From Neisseria dentiae (GTDB lineage: Bacteria > Pseudomonadota > Gammaproteobacteria > Burkholderiales > Neisseriaceae): DNA of 64,000 bases. The translations under genes were made by a program, and so were the position numbers. This document shows, in pieces, positions 53,044 to 61,597 of this stretch. Location: NCBI RefSeq assembly GCF_024580525.1, contig NZ_JANIKQ010000001.1, forward strand, positions 248,001-312,000, written 5' to 3'. Within the stretch, counting starts at the first letter, position 1. Each line of letters begins with the position of its first letter. The notes under the pieces were generated by a model. The model did not search any database and was not told the DNA's origin. It saw only the letters and a list, made by a program, of their open reading frames with translations.

Positions 53044-53574
53044 TTAGTTGCAGGTGTTTTTGCCGCAAATAGCCTGATTGATTTCGCGCTGCATTTTCAC
53101 GCCGTTTTTCTGCTGGAACGCCTGCATTTTCGACTGCATCACGTTCATCATCGGGTTCATGGTCGCTTCGAGGTATTGCGGCATTTTGGCGGTGATCGAG
53201 CGGCCTACGGGTGAGCCGTAAAACGCAATCATCGCGTCCACTTCTTCCTGCGTGTAAACTTTCTGCACGCCTTCCACCGCCACACGGCGGATTTCGGCAC
53301 GGGTGCTTTTCTCGCCTACTTCGCGCATATAGTCGCTCATATAACGGTTGATGATGCTTTGCACTTTTTGGCGTTTATCTGCCGGAACATCGGGCATAGA
53401 CTGCTGCACCGACGCAGCGGCGGCGGCCGGCATGGCCTTGGCGGTGTCGTCCATCATTTTGTCGAAGTTCTGCACGTCGAACAGTTTTTCTACCGAAGCC
53501 TTGCTGGCAGGCGCGGCTTGGGCCAAACCTGCGGCCACGCACAATACCGCCGCACACATCAATCGGGTTTTCAT
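53044..53574 (-). CDS. DUF2059 periplasmic protein
   Basis: 176 residues from [20 protein letters not shown], a clear signal peptide. The mature part is helical: [20 protein letters not shown], then [20 protein letters not shown], the typical DUF2059 end motif. Function unknown; envelope quality control has been suggested for some members. AAAGGA sits before the chosen ATG. The upstream lpxK stop is 24 bases away. Confidence 0.85.
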   Translation of the reverse strand: MKTRLMCAAVLCVAAGLAQAAPASKASVEKLFDVQNFDKMMDDTAKAMPAAAAASVQQSMPDVPADKRQKVQSIINRYMSDYMREVGEKSTRAEIRRVAVEGVQKVYTQEEVDAMIAFYGSPVGRSITAKMPQYLEATMNPMMNVMQSKMQAFQQKNGVKMQREINQAICGKNTCN

Positions 53575-53597
53575 ATTTATCATCCTTTTTTTCCAGT

Positions 53598-54608
53598 TCA
53601 AATCTTCAGACGGCCTGCAACAAAAGCCGCCAAATCGGGATCGATTATCGCACAAACAGGCAGCACCCACACGTTTTCCCACGGGCCGTCTGAAAGTTTC
53701 ACCGCATCTTTTTCGGTAACCAGCACCACATCCGCCTGCGGCAGATCGGCGGCAGACAAAGCTGCATGGTCGGGCAGCGCCCGCATTTCGGCCAATACGA
53801 CACCCAAGCCGCGCAGGGTGTTGAAAAAGCGTTCGGGCTTGGCAATGCCCGCCACCGCCGCCACACGCAGATGTTTCAGACGGCCTGTATCCAAATATTC
53901 GCCCGGGCGGTTGAAGCGGTAGATTTTTCCTGCCTGCAAGCGGCTGTAAAATATGTTTTCATGCAGGTGCGCCGTATCTTCCCCGCCCGTGCCGCCGCTC
54001 AACACCACCGCATCCGCCGTTTGCAGGCGGCCCAAAGGCTCGCGCAGGCCGCCGTTGGGCAATAAATCCAAACTGCGCCGGCCCGCATCGGCGGCGGGAA
54101 ACACCACGATTTCCAAATCGCGCCGCAAAGCATAATGTTGCAGGCCGTCATCGGTAATAATCAGCTTGATGTCGGGGTGCGCCGCCAGCAACGCCCTGCC
54201 CGCTTCCGCCCGGCTGCTGCCCACCGCAACGGGTGCGCCGGTTTGGCGGTAAAGCAGCAAAGGTTCGTCGCCCGCCTCCGCCGCCGTGCTGCCGGGCTGC
54301 AACACATAAACGCCGCTGCCCGTGCGCCCGTAGCCGCGGCTGATAATGCCCGCTTGGATGCCGCGTGCCTGCAAACCTTTTACCAGCGCCGACACCACCG
54401 GCGTTTTACCCGCCCCGCCTGCGTGGATGTTACCCACCACCGCCACAGGCACAGGCAGTTTTTCGCTTTTCAGACGGCCCGCCAGATACAACCGTCTGCG
54501 TATGCCCGAGGCCGTCTGAAACAGGCGCGACAAAGGCCACAGCAGCACGCTCAAAACCGGATTGGGCTGCTGCCAGTGGCGTTCGATGATTTGATGGAGT
54601 TTGGGCAT
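53598..54608 (-). CDS. lpxK: Tetraacyldisaccharide 4'-kinase
   Basis: 336 residues. P-loop [20 protein letters not shown] near residue 60, then [15 protein letters not shown] and [20 protein letters not shown] with the catalytic Asp residues. It phosphorylates the lipid A precursor at the 4' position at the inner membrane. The N-terminal helix ([19 protein letters not shown]) is the membrane-binding part. The following cluster continues with kdsB. Confidence 0.95.
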   Translation of the reverse strand: MPKLHQIIERHWQQPNPVLSVLLWPLSRLFQTASGIRRRLYLAGRLKSEKLPVPVAVVGNIHAGGAGKTPVVSALVKGLQARGIQAGIISRGYGRTGSGVYVLQPGSTAAEAGDEPLLLYRQTGAPVAVGSSRAEAGRALLAAHPDIKLIITDDGLQHYALRRDLEIVVFPAADAGRRSLDLLPNGGLREPLGRLQTADAVVLSGGTGGEDTAHLHENIFYSRLQAGKIYRFNRPGEYLDTGRLKHLRVAAVAGIAKPERFFNTLRGLGVVLAEMRALPDHAALSAADLPQADVVLVTEKDAVKLSDGPWENVWVLPVCAIIDPDLAAFVAGRLKI

Positions 54609-54629
54609 TCAGACGGCCTTGTTGAATAT

Positions 54630-55106
54630 TTATTGATAAGTGATTTTCCCGGTCTCGCCGATGGTAAATTTTTTCTGTGCAGTCAAAACCTGAATCAGTG
54701 TTTCAATTTGCTGATCTTGTAGTTTTAATGTGGCTTTAAACGAATTTACCAATGCTTTTTTACTTGTAGGCTTGTTTTGGGCACATTTTGTAAAAAACTG
54801 ATTAGCCGCCTGTATGATTTTTACGTCTTCCTGATTATTAACGATAATAGGTTGTGCCGGCTTCCCAGCAGGGACAGTAAACGGTGCATATTCGATTTTA
54901 TCGCCCGCCTGCTTCAATATCTGCTTTTTCTTCAAATAAGTAATCAAGGTGTCTATATCATTATCTGCCAAATCATAATAACAACCCGCTGCCTTCGCTC
55001 TTATTACATTTTGTAGGGCCGTTACGGTTTTTGCTTTAGAGGCTTTAACCTGCTGAGTTAGAATTTCCAATAATTCTTCATGATTTACAAAATGATAGCT
55101 TAACAA
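54630..55106 (-). CDS. C-terminal fragment of a split NYN protein: two winged-helix repeats
   Basis: 158 codons; the only start is a TTG inside the previous frame. Two related units are seen: VTALQNVIRAKAAGCYYDLA ... DTLITYLKKKQILKQAGDKI and KALVNSFKATLKLQDQQIET ... LIQVLTAQKKFTIGETGKIT. Each has the helix-helix-wing pattern ending in G-K-I-x-Y. The segment before the first repeat, SNGLLSYHF in this frame, completes the wing of a third such unit that ends the NYN fragment. It is most simply the end of the same protein, cut off by a one-base deletion near 55113. Confidence 0.65.
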   Translation of the reverse strand: MLSYHFVNHEELLEILTQQVKASKAKTVTALQNVIRAKAAGCYYDLADNDIDTLITYLKKKQILKQAGDKIEYAPFTVPAGKPAQPIIVNNQEDVKIIQAANQFFTKCAQNKPTSKKALVNSFKATLKLQDQQIETLIQVLTAQKKFTIGETGKITYQ

Positions 55107-55786
55107 GCCGTTACTTTCAGGTTTAATGAATCCTTTTGTTCCAGCTTGGCAACAATTTCTTCCGCTATCTTATGCTTTTCTTTCAAATCCAAACTTCCAA
55201 GCTCTTCACATAAGATAAATTTATGGATTGCCGAAATCAAATTGCCCCTACTGTGGGGACGGAAAACATCTTTTTTCATTAATGCCTGTGCAACTTTCTT
55301 TTGGCACTCCCCTATAAGCTTAATATCTTGATGCGGTAAGATTTCTGCTGCAATAGTACAACTAGTTACCCCATCGTTTTGTAAAAAAGGGGAGGCAAGC
55401 AGCATTTCTTCCGGCCTAAGTGCTTCCTCCAAACTGCCCAACCTCACAATACCACGGCAAAGATATCCGGTTTTCAAGTGTTCAACCAACACATCGAAAC
55501 CACCATCGCGCGACAAAATACACACCAACGCATTTTTGTCTTGCTCTGTAATTTTGCCCAAATAATAAGCAAGGTAGAAATCCAACGCATTTTTTCCCGT
55601 TTTAGCCACACGCACAAAATGAACGTTTTTACCGAAACGGCACAAGGCTTCACACAGTTCTACCGACAATGCTTTTTGTTGCAACTTGCCCAAAAACAAC
55701 CAGATATGGCAGTTTTCATCATCCAACCCATTCAATTGCATAGGCTCAGGTTGAACGTTTTCAAAGTCAATCAAGATATGTTTCAT
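55100..55786 (-). CDS. NYN/PIN-like nuclease domain protein, N-terminal part of a split gene
   Basis: 228 codons. ILIDFENVQPEPMQLNGLDD has the first acidic residue of the NYN/PIN fold, KTGKNALDFYLAYYLGKITE the second and VCILSRDGGFDVLVEHLKTG the third. This is the active-site plan of NYN RNases. The C-terminal 70 residues form one helix-rich unit (RPHSRGNLISAIHKFILCEE) that stops at LNLKVTAC. Adding one A to the AAA at about 55112 would join it in frame to the next fragment, giving about 385 residues: NYN plus three winged helices. The gene is more AT-rich than its neighbours and has AGGGG before its ATG. Confidence 0.7.
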   Translation of the reverse strand: MKHILIDFENVQPEPMQLNGLDDENCHIWLFLGKLQQKALSVELCEALCRFGKNVHFVRVAKTGKNALDFYLAYYLGKITEQDKNALVCILSRDGGFDVLVEHLKTGYLCRGIVRLGSLEEALRPEEMLLASPFLQNDGVTSCTIAAEILPHQDIKLIGECQKKVAQALMKKDVFRPHSRGNLISAIHKFILCEELGSLDLKEKHKIAEEIVAKLEQKDSLNLKVTAC

Positions 55787-55941
55787 CTTTAATACCCCTT
55801 AGTAAAAATATTTGATTAACACAACGAGGCCGTATGAAAAATAATTTCCACAACAGCATTGATATTTTTGTTTTATTTCTTCAAATATCTGTAAATAACA
55901 TATTCACAGATAACCATCAAAATGCTTTCAGACGGCCTGCA

Positions 55942-56472
55942 TCAAGACATTTGGCCGCTGCTTATAAGTGCTTGCCCGCATACGGCTTGGGCAATTTTTT
56001 CAGTATATTCCGTTTTACCCCACTCGCCCGGCTCGGGTATGCCGTTACGGGTTTCGCGAATATTGGCCTGTAGGCGTTTTTGGCAGTCAACCAGCACGGG
56101 CCAGGTGTGGGCGCTCATACGCCGTTCGAAAAAATACAGGTTGGCCTGTATGATGTTTTTATCGCCGTTAACCGCCAGCAGTTTACCGGTATCCACCGCC
56201 ACAAAGCGCAATATTTGCGGTTTGTAGTAGCTCCAGGGTTTATAGGGAGCGGTTTCTCCTATTTCGGCCACCACAACCGTGCCTTGCGGCAGCAATGAGC
56301 GCGTGTGGCCGTACCATGTGTATTCGCTGTATATCTGAAACAGCAGCATACCCAAGCCTGCGCCTGCTGGCACCAGCCATTTCGGCATTTTTCTAAAAAA
56401 GACACGCAGGCCCAATACGATGCCGGCGGCACCCAAACCTGCAAAAACTGTGGCGATTAGTTCCCAAATCAT
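55942..56472 (-). CDS. Membrane protein of unknown function (176 aa)
   Basis: Two N-terminal membrane segments (IATVFAGLGAAGIVLGLRVF and WLVPAGAGLGMLLFQIYSEY) are followed by a soluble, probably periplasmic domain (YTWYGHTRSLLPQGTVVVAE, FVAVDTGKLLAVNGDKNIIQ). The domain ends with two Cys that could pair. I do not recognise the family. The neighbours are unrelated, and repeats lie on both sides. Confidence 0.65.
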   Translation of the reverse strand: MIWELIATVFAGLGAAGIVLGLRVFFRKMPKWLVPAGAGLGMLLFQIYSEYTWYGHTRSLLPQGTVVVAEIGETAPYKPWSYYKPQILRFVAVDTGKLLAVNGDKNIIQANLYFFERRMSAHTWPVLVDCQKRLQANIRETRNGIPEPGEWGKTEYTEKIAQAVCGQALISSGQMS

Positions 56473-56562
56473 GATGTGCTCTCTAATTCGGCGGAAATTC
56501 CGCCTGATATTTTTAATTTTAGGGTCTGTGCGGCAGCCCCGTTTGGCAAGGTTTCGATATTA

Positions 56563-56718
56563 TATAGCGAAAAAACTTTATTTCTGCCACGGTGTTGCTG
56601 CGCCTTCGCTCAAAGAGAACGATTTTGTAAGCCGCTAAAGCGGCAACAGAATCGGTTCCGTACGACTGTACTGTCTGCGGCTTGCCGCCTTGCGGCAGAA
56701 ATAAGTTTTTCCGCCATA
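56563..56718. repeat. Correia-like element, long form (156 bp)
   Basis: The left end TATAGCGAAAAAACTTTATT and right end AATAAGTTTTTCCGCCATA are inverted copies over about 25 bases. Internal words GAGAACGATTTTG and CGTACGACTGTACTGTCTGC match the long Correia type, which carries an IHF-like site. It lies upstream of the membrane protein gene (56472) and may drive it. Confidence 0.7.
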
Positions 56719-56846
56719 GTCGATTACATTTCAATCAGAACAAAGCGGCTTGCGCCTTGTATCGCAAATGTGCAAATCTACTAATGAATCACTACTGTGT
56801 TAGGGAAAAATTCGGGCTTCCCGAAAGAAGCCCGATAAAGCGAGAT

Positions 56847-58616
56847 TTAGTGGTCGATGGCCTGTCCGGCACCGCGCGGATAGCGAACGCTTTCCACCAA
56901 ATCCTGTACGTCTTGCGGCGGCGCTTTGCCTGCGGAAGAAACCACAAACGCCACGACAAAGTTGAGAATCGCACCTACCGCACCAAACGACAAGGGTGAA
57001 ATACCGAACAACCAATTGGCTTCCACGTTTTCAAAGTTATTGGTGCCGGGGATAAAGAACCAGCCCATATACAAGAAGATATATACGCAGGTGGAAATCA
57101 AGCCTACCAGCATGCCGGCGGTTGCACCCGTACTGTTGATGCGTTTCGAGAAAATACCCATCATCAAGGCGGGGAAGATGGAGGCGGCTGCAATACCGAA
57201 TGCCAGCGCCACCACTTGTGCGGCAAATCCGGGCGGGTTGATGCCCAACCAAGTTGCCACCACAATCGCCAACGTCATGGATACGCGGGCTGCCATCAGT
57301 TCGCCTTTTTCCGAAATATCGGGTTTCAGGGTTTTCTTAATCAAGTCGTGCGACACGGCTGAAGAAATTGCCAACAGCAAGCCTGCTGCGGTGGAAAGTG
57401 CAGCTGCCAAACCGCCCGCTGCAATCAGACCGACAACCCAACCCGGCAGATTGGCGATTTCAGGGTTGGCCAATACCAGAATGTCGTTGTTCACGGTCAG
57501 CTCGTTACCTTGCCAGCCGCGCTCTGAAGCTGTGGCTTCAAAAGTTGCGGATTTGTCGTTGTAGTATTGGATATGGCCGTCGCTGTTTTTATCCTCAAAC
57601 TTCAGCAAACCGGTGGCTTCCCAGTTTTTCATCCATTCGGGGCGGGCTTCGTAGCTCAAGGGCTGCTCTTTCACGCCGCTCGGATAAACGGTGTTGATCA
57701 AATTAATGCGTGCCATGGAGCCTACTGCGGGAGCGGTGGTATAAAGCAACGCGATAAACACCAACGCCCAGCCAGCAGATGAACGCGCATCGGACACTTT
57801 CGGCACGGTAAAGAAACGGATAATCACGTGCGGCAAACCGGCGGTACCGATCATCAGCGACAAAGTGAACAGGAACATATTCAATTTATTGGGCACATCT
57901 GCGGTATAGGCCGCAAAGCCCAAATCGGTTACCAGCAAATCGAGCTTTTGCAGCAACGGCATACCTGAAGCAGTATCCGTGCCGAACAAACCCAACGGCG
58001 GAATAGGATTACCGGTTAAATTGAAAGAGATGAATACCGCAGGAATGGTATAGGCAACGATTAACACCACATATTGCGCAACCTGCGTATAAGTAATCCC
58101 CTTCATGCCGCCCAACACCGCGTAAAACAGCACCACCACGGCGGCAATCAAAAGGCCTGTCGTGTTGCTTACTTCTAAGAAGCGGGAAAACGCTACGCCG
58201 GCACCGGTCATCTGACCGATAACGTAAGTGGTCGAAGCGATCAGCAGACATGCAACTGCCACCAAACGGGCGGTGCGGCTGTAGAAGCGGTCACCGATAA
58301 AATCGGGCACGGTAAATTTGCCGAATTTACGCAGATACGGAGCCAGCAGCAAGGCGAGCAGCACATAGCCGCCCGTCCAGCCCATCAGATAAGCCGAGGC
58401 GCCATAACCGGTCATCGCCAGCAAGCCCGCCATCGAAATAAACGAAGCGGCACTCATCCAGTCTGCCGCGGTTGCCATGCCGTTCAACACAGGATGCACG
58501 CCGCCGCCGGCAACGTAGAACTCTTTGGTCGAACCGGCGCGCGCCCAAATCGCAATACCGAAATACAACGCAAAAGACGCGCCAACGAAAATCAGGTTAA
58601 TCACAAATTGGCTCAT
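56847..58616 (-). CDS. actP: Cation/acetate symporter, sodium:solute symporter family
   Basis: 589 residues from MSQFVINLIFVGASFALYFG, the ATG with GAGGAG upstream. Thirteen or so membrane helices; EFYVAGGGVHPVLNGMATAADWMSAASFIS is the SSS-family Na-binding region. The length and the long loop after SMARINLINTVY match the acetate/monocarboxylate branch that pairs with DUF4212 proteins. Acetate uptake agrees with the CoA-transferase at 14018. It is 4 bases downstream of its partner. Confidence 0.9.
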   Translation of the reverse strand: MSQFVINLIFVGASFALYFGIAIWARAGSTKEFYVAGGGVHPVLNGMATAADWMSAASFISMAGLLAMTGYGASAYLMGWTGGYVLLALLLAPYLRKFGKFTVPDFIGDRFYSRTARLVAVACLLIASTTYVIGQMTGAGVAFSRFLEVSNTTGLLIAAVVVLFYAVLGGMKGITYTQVAQYVVLIVAYTIPAVFISFNLTGNPIPPLGLFGTDTASGMPLLQKLDLLVTDLGFAAYTADVPNKLNMFLFTLSLMIGTAGLPHVIIRFFTVPKVSDARSSAGWALVFIALLYTTAPAVGSMARINLINTVYPSGVKEQPLSYEARPEWMKNWEATGLLKFEDKNSDGHIQYYNDKSATFEATASERGWQGNELTVNNDILVLANPEIANLPGWVVGLIAAGGLAAALSTAAGLLLAISSAVSHDLIKKTLKPDISEKGELMAARVSMTLAIVVATWLGINPPGFAAQVVALAFGIAAASIFPALMMGIFSKRINSTGATAGMLVGLISTCVYIFLYMGWFFIPGTNNFENVEANWLFGISPLSFGAVGAILNFVVAFVVSSAGKAPPQDVQDLVESVRYPRGAGQAIDH

Positions 58617-58620
58617 GGTC

Positions 58621-58884
58621 TCACTCCTCGTGTACGCCGTATTCTTCGTCAAGCTTATTCATTCTCCACGAATAAAAGAAAATAATGGCGATGAAGGTCA
58701 GAATAGAACCCTGCTGGCCGAACCAGAAGCCCAAATCCGAACCACCTATTTGAATGCCTGCCAATGCGGGACGCAATATAATGGCAAACCCGTAAGAACA
58801 TATAGCCCACACAATCAGGCAGGTCATAATAATGCGGACGTTCGCTTTCCAGTAACCGACGGCATCATGTTTATCGGTAGACAT
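58621..58884 (-). CDS. DUF4212 small subunit of the symporter
   Basis: 87 residues with two membrane helices (IIMTCLIVWAICSYGFAIIL and LTFIAIIFFYSWRMNKLDEE). YWKANVRIIMTCLIVWAI and GFWFGQQGSILTF are typical of DUF4212/YjcH-like proteins, encoded just before SSS symporters. GGAGGAAACAATC precedes the ATG. It is likely a helper subunit of the transporter. Confidence 0.88.
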   Translation of the reverse strand: MSTDKHDAVGYWKANVRIIMTCLIVWAICSYGFAIILRPALAGIQIGGSDLGFWFGQQGSILTFIAIIFFYSWRMNKLDEEYGVHEE

Positions 58885-59017
58885 GATTGTTTCCTCCTTG
58901 CTTTTTCAGATTTCTTCTTAGATAAAGGGCTGATATGACGGGAAATACTTAAATTTTCCGGAAATATCAGCTATTTGAAACAAACCACAAACTGTTGCAC
59001 CATGTAGTTTCAGGTGC

Positions 59018-59045
59018 AGAATAGCATAGATTAAACCTATTGCAA
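59018..59045 (-). promoter_or_regulatory. Promoter of the DUF4212-actP operon
   Basis: On the minus strand TTGCAA (59040-59045), 16-base spacer, TATTCT (59018-59023). About 180 bases of almost pure A/T (59050-59240) lie upstream, as for an UP element or an H-NS/IHF-like binding region. The gap 58885-59342 holds only this and the terminator at 59287. Confidence 0.5.
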
Positions 59046-59286
59046 TACACTTCTTTACAAATCTTTTGTTTTTAAAATTAATCTATTGATTTTTAAATGA
59101 ATAATGTATATAAAAATCATTAATTTATTAAAATTAAATAAAAAAAGCATAAGCAAAATTTATCAAGCCAAAAAAGAAATTTGATACTAAAATGCAACAT
59201 ATTGATTTTAAAAAATAATAAAATTACATAAAAATTACACGGAACAACAATCGGCATAATGCAGCACTTCCGGCATAATATTGCGT

Positions 59287-59321
59287 AAAAGGCCGTCTGA
59301 AATATTTTCAGACGGCCTTTT
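59287..59321 (-). terminator. DUS inverted-pair terminator of the misRS unit
   Basis: AAAAGGCCGTCTGAAA and TTTTCAGACGGCCTTTT form a 16-bp stem, 22 bases beyond the sensor kinase stop. Confidence 0.8.
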
Positions 59322-59342
59322 ATGTGTGGATTCCAACGGTGT

Positions 59343-60719
59343 TTACTTACCCTGCTTCGGCAAGATAAAACGCATTCGCAAACCGTTGGGGCGTATGTTT
59401 TCGGCTATGATTTTACCGCAGTGCTGATGGATAACGTGCTGGGTAATCGCCAAGCCCAAACCGGTGCCCGGTTTGTGTGCACTGCTGTCGGCACGGTAAA
59501 ACGCAGTAAAAATATGCGGTAGCTGCATTTCATCTACGCCCGGGCCGTTATCGGTAACATCCACCAACCAGTTTTTGGCATCTTGGTGTAGAAACACCTT
59601 AATCGTGCTGCCTTCGGGGCTGTAGGCCATGGCATTGCGGATAACGTTGTCGAAAGCGCGGTAGAGAAACCCCTCGTTGGCATGCAACTGCGCGGTTTCC
59701 GGCACTTTTTCGATTTCAAGCAATACTTTTTGGCCGTTTTGTTCTGCAACGGCCTGACTGTCTTCCACCAATTGCGTGAAAAACGGCACCAGTGCCAGAT
59801 TGTCTTTTTCTAAAGACATATTCGATGTTTCCAAACGCGAAAGCGTCAGCAGCTCGCCCACCAGCGTATCCATACGGGTCAGCTCGCCCTCCAAGCGCTT
59901 CAAATACTGCTCCTGCTTTTGCGGCTGCGACTGAATCAGGCCGACAATCGCCTGCATACGCGCCAGCGGCGAGCGCATTTCATGGGAAACGTGGTGCAGC
60001 AAATGGCGTTCTTTGGCAACCAGTTTCTGCAATTGAGCCGCCATTTTGTCGAACTGGCCGGCAAGTTGCGAAAGCTCGTCGTCGCGGTCGTCCATCTGCT
60101 GGGCAATACGGGTTTCCAAATCGCCCGCAGCCAAGCGGTTCATGCCGAACCCCAACACACGGATGGGCTTGATGATGTTGTTGGTGAGAATATAGGCCAA
60201 CAGCAAACCTACCAAAATGATAAACGAAAGAATGATAAATTCGTGCCAAATCGGTTTCAGATGCAGGCCGGGTATGAACAGCGGGCTGGGCAGGCGCTGG
60301 ATTTGCTGGTTGTCCCAGTTGCGGATAAAAAACAGATATTCTTCGCCCCAACGGTCAAACTCGATGCGCGCCAATCCTGAATTAGGGTACTCAGTAGCGA
60401 ATGCTCGTGCCTCTTCAATTATTTTTCCTTCTACTTGACGATTCAGAATATCTTTCTTTTCATCACCGATGACTATGAATATATTTTGTACAACAGAATT
60501 ACCTTTCCACTCATCTAAAATTTCACGCGCCCCTTGCTCTCCGCGTGCTTTGAATGCAGAAACGATGCTGCTCATCAAGGTAGTTTCGATGGTGCGCCGC
60601 TGTTGGAAATGGTTTTCGGCTATGGTGTTCTGAACCAGTAAGAAAGAGAAACTCGCCACGAATATGGCGCAGATTATGACTGCGCAAAACGTGGCGAATA
60701 TGCGTTGAAACAGTTTCAT
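59343..60719 (-). CDS. misS: CpxA-like sensor histidine kinase MisS
   Basis: 458 residues. Membrane helix 1 (IFATFCAVIICAIFVASFSF), a periplasmic domain of about 125 residues, helix 2 (FIILSFIILVGLLLAYILTN), HAMP (IKPIRVLGFGMNRLAAGDLE), HisKA with His246 (HHVSHEMRSPLARMQAIVGL) and HATPase (AFDNVIRNAMAYSPEGS, GTGLGLAITQHVI). The layout and partner match MisS of Neisseria, which responds to envelope and magnesium stress and controls envelope genes. It starts 19 bases after misR. Confidence 0.85.
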   Translation of the reverse strand: MKLFQRIFATFCAVIICAIFVASFSFLLVQNTIAENHFQQRRTIETTLMSSIVSAFKARGEQGAREILDEWKGNSVVQNIFIVIGDEKKDILNRQVEGKIIEEARAFATEYPNSGLARIEFDRWGEEYLFFIRNWDNQQIQRLPSPLFIPGLHLKPIWHEFIILSFIILVGLLLAYILTNNIIKPIRVLGFGMNRLAAGDLETRIAQQMDDRDDELSQLAGQFDKMAAQLQKLVAKERHLLHHVSHEMRSPLARMQAIVGLIQSQPQKQEQYLKRLEGELTRMDTLVGELLTLSRLETSNMSLEKDNLALVPFFTQLVEDSQAVAEQNGQKVLLEIEKVPETAQLHANEGFLYRAFDNVIRNAMAYSPEGSTIKVFLHQDAKNWLVDVTDNGPGVDEMQLPHIFTAFYRADSSAHKPGTGLGLAITQHVIHQHCGKIIAENIRPNGLRMRFILPKQGK

Positions 60720-60738
60720 TTAGCTGTTTATCTTTTCA

Positions 60739-61416
60739 TCAGTTTTTCACAAACAGGTAACCCAAGCCGCGCACGGTTTGAATTAGGGAGGCATCGCCCA
60801 ATTTGTGGCGGATGCTGGAAATATGCACGTCGATACTGCGGTCGAACTTGGCCAATTTGCGGTCGAGCGCTTCAACCGACAGGGTTTCTTTGCTCACCAC
60901 TTGGCCGGCATGGCGCATCAGCACTTCGAGCAGGTTGAATTCGGTGCTGGTCAGCTCCAGCGGTGTGTCTTTGATTGTTGCCTGCCGCTTGGCCGGATAC
61001 AGCACGACATCACTCACCGAAATGCTGTTGGGGCTGCTGGTTTGCTCGCCCGATTGCTGTGCGCGGCGCAAAATGGCGTTGATGCGTGCCAACAGTTCGC
61101 GCGGGGTGCAGGGCTTGGGCACATAATCGTCGGCGCCCATTTCCAAACCGATGATACGGTCGATATCGTCGCCCTTGGCAGTTAACATAATCACGGGAAC
61201 GGTGCTTTGGTTGCGCACGTTTTTCAATACGTCCAAGCCGTTCATTTTCGGCATCATCGAGTCCAACACGACAACATCGTATTGGCCGGATAAAATTTCC
61301 TGCACGCCGGCTTCGCCATCGGGCACGCTGTGTACGCTCAAACCTTCGGCCGTTAGGTATTCGGTTAACAGCTCGGTTAACAAAGCATCATCATCTACCA
61401 ATAATACGCGACTCAT
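60739..61416 (-). CDS. misR: OmpR-family response regulator MisR
   Basis: 225 residues from MSRVLLVDDDALLTELLTEY, with AAAGGA upstream. Receiver Asp52 (VVVLDSMMPKMNGLDVL), TAKGDDIDRIIGLEMGADDYVPKP and an OmpR-type DNA-binding domain (DVHISSIRHKLGDASLIQTV). CpxR-like. Transcribed with misS. Confidence 0.87.
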   Translation of the reverse strand: MSRVLLVDDDALLTELLTEYLTAEGLSVHSVPDGEAGVQEILSGQYDVVVLDSMMPKMNGLDVLKNVRNQSTVPVIMLTAKGDDIDRIIGLEMGADDYVPKPCTPRELLARINAILRRAQQSGEQTSSPNSISVSDVVLYPAKRQATIKDTPLELTSTEFNLLEVLMRHAGQVVSKETLSVEALDRKLAKFDRSIDVHISSIRHKLGDASLIQTVRGLGYLFVKN

Positions 61417-61597
61417 GGTCTGTCCTTTATATGATTGCTGTGGCAGCCGCCTGCTCGGGCGGCCGTTGGATATGCTGCGAATCTTAACATGCAAATCGTC
61501 TTTGTTGATAGCGTGTGTTTCTATGCTTTTGCGCTTTTTTGCAATGCTGCCGACGGCCTTTACATTTCAGACGGCCTGTTTACAGAGCAGTAAATTA

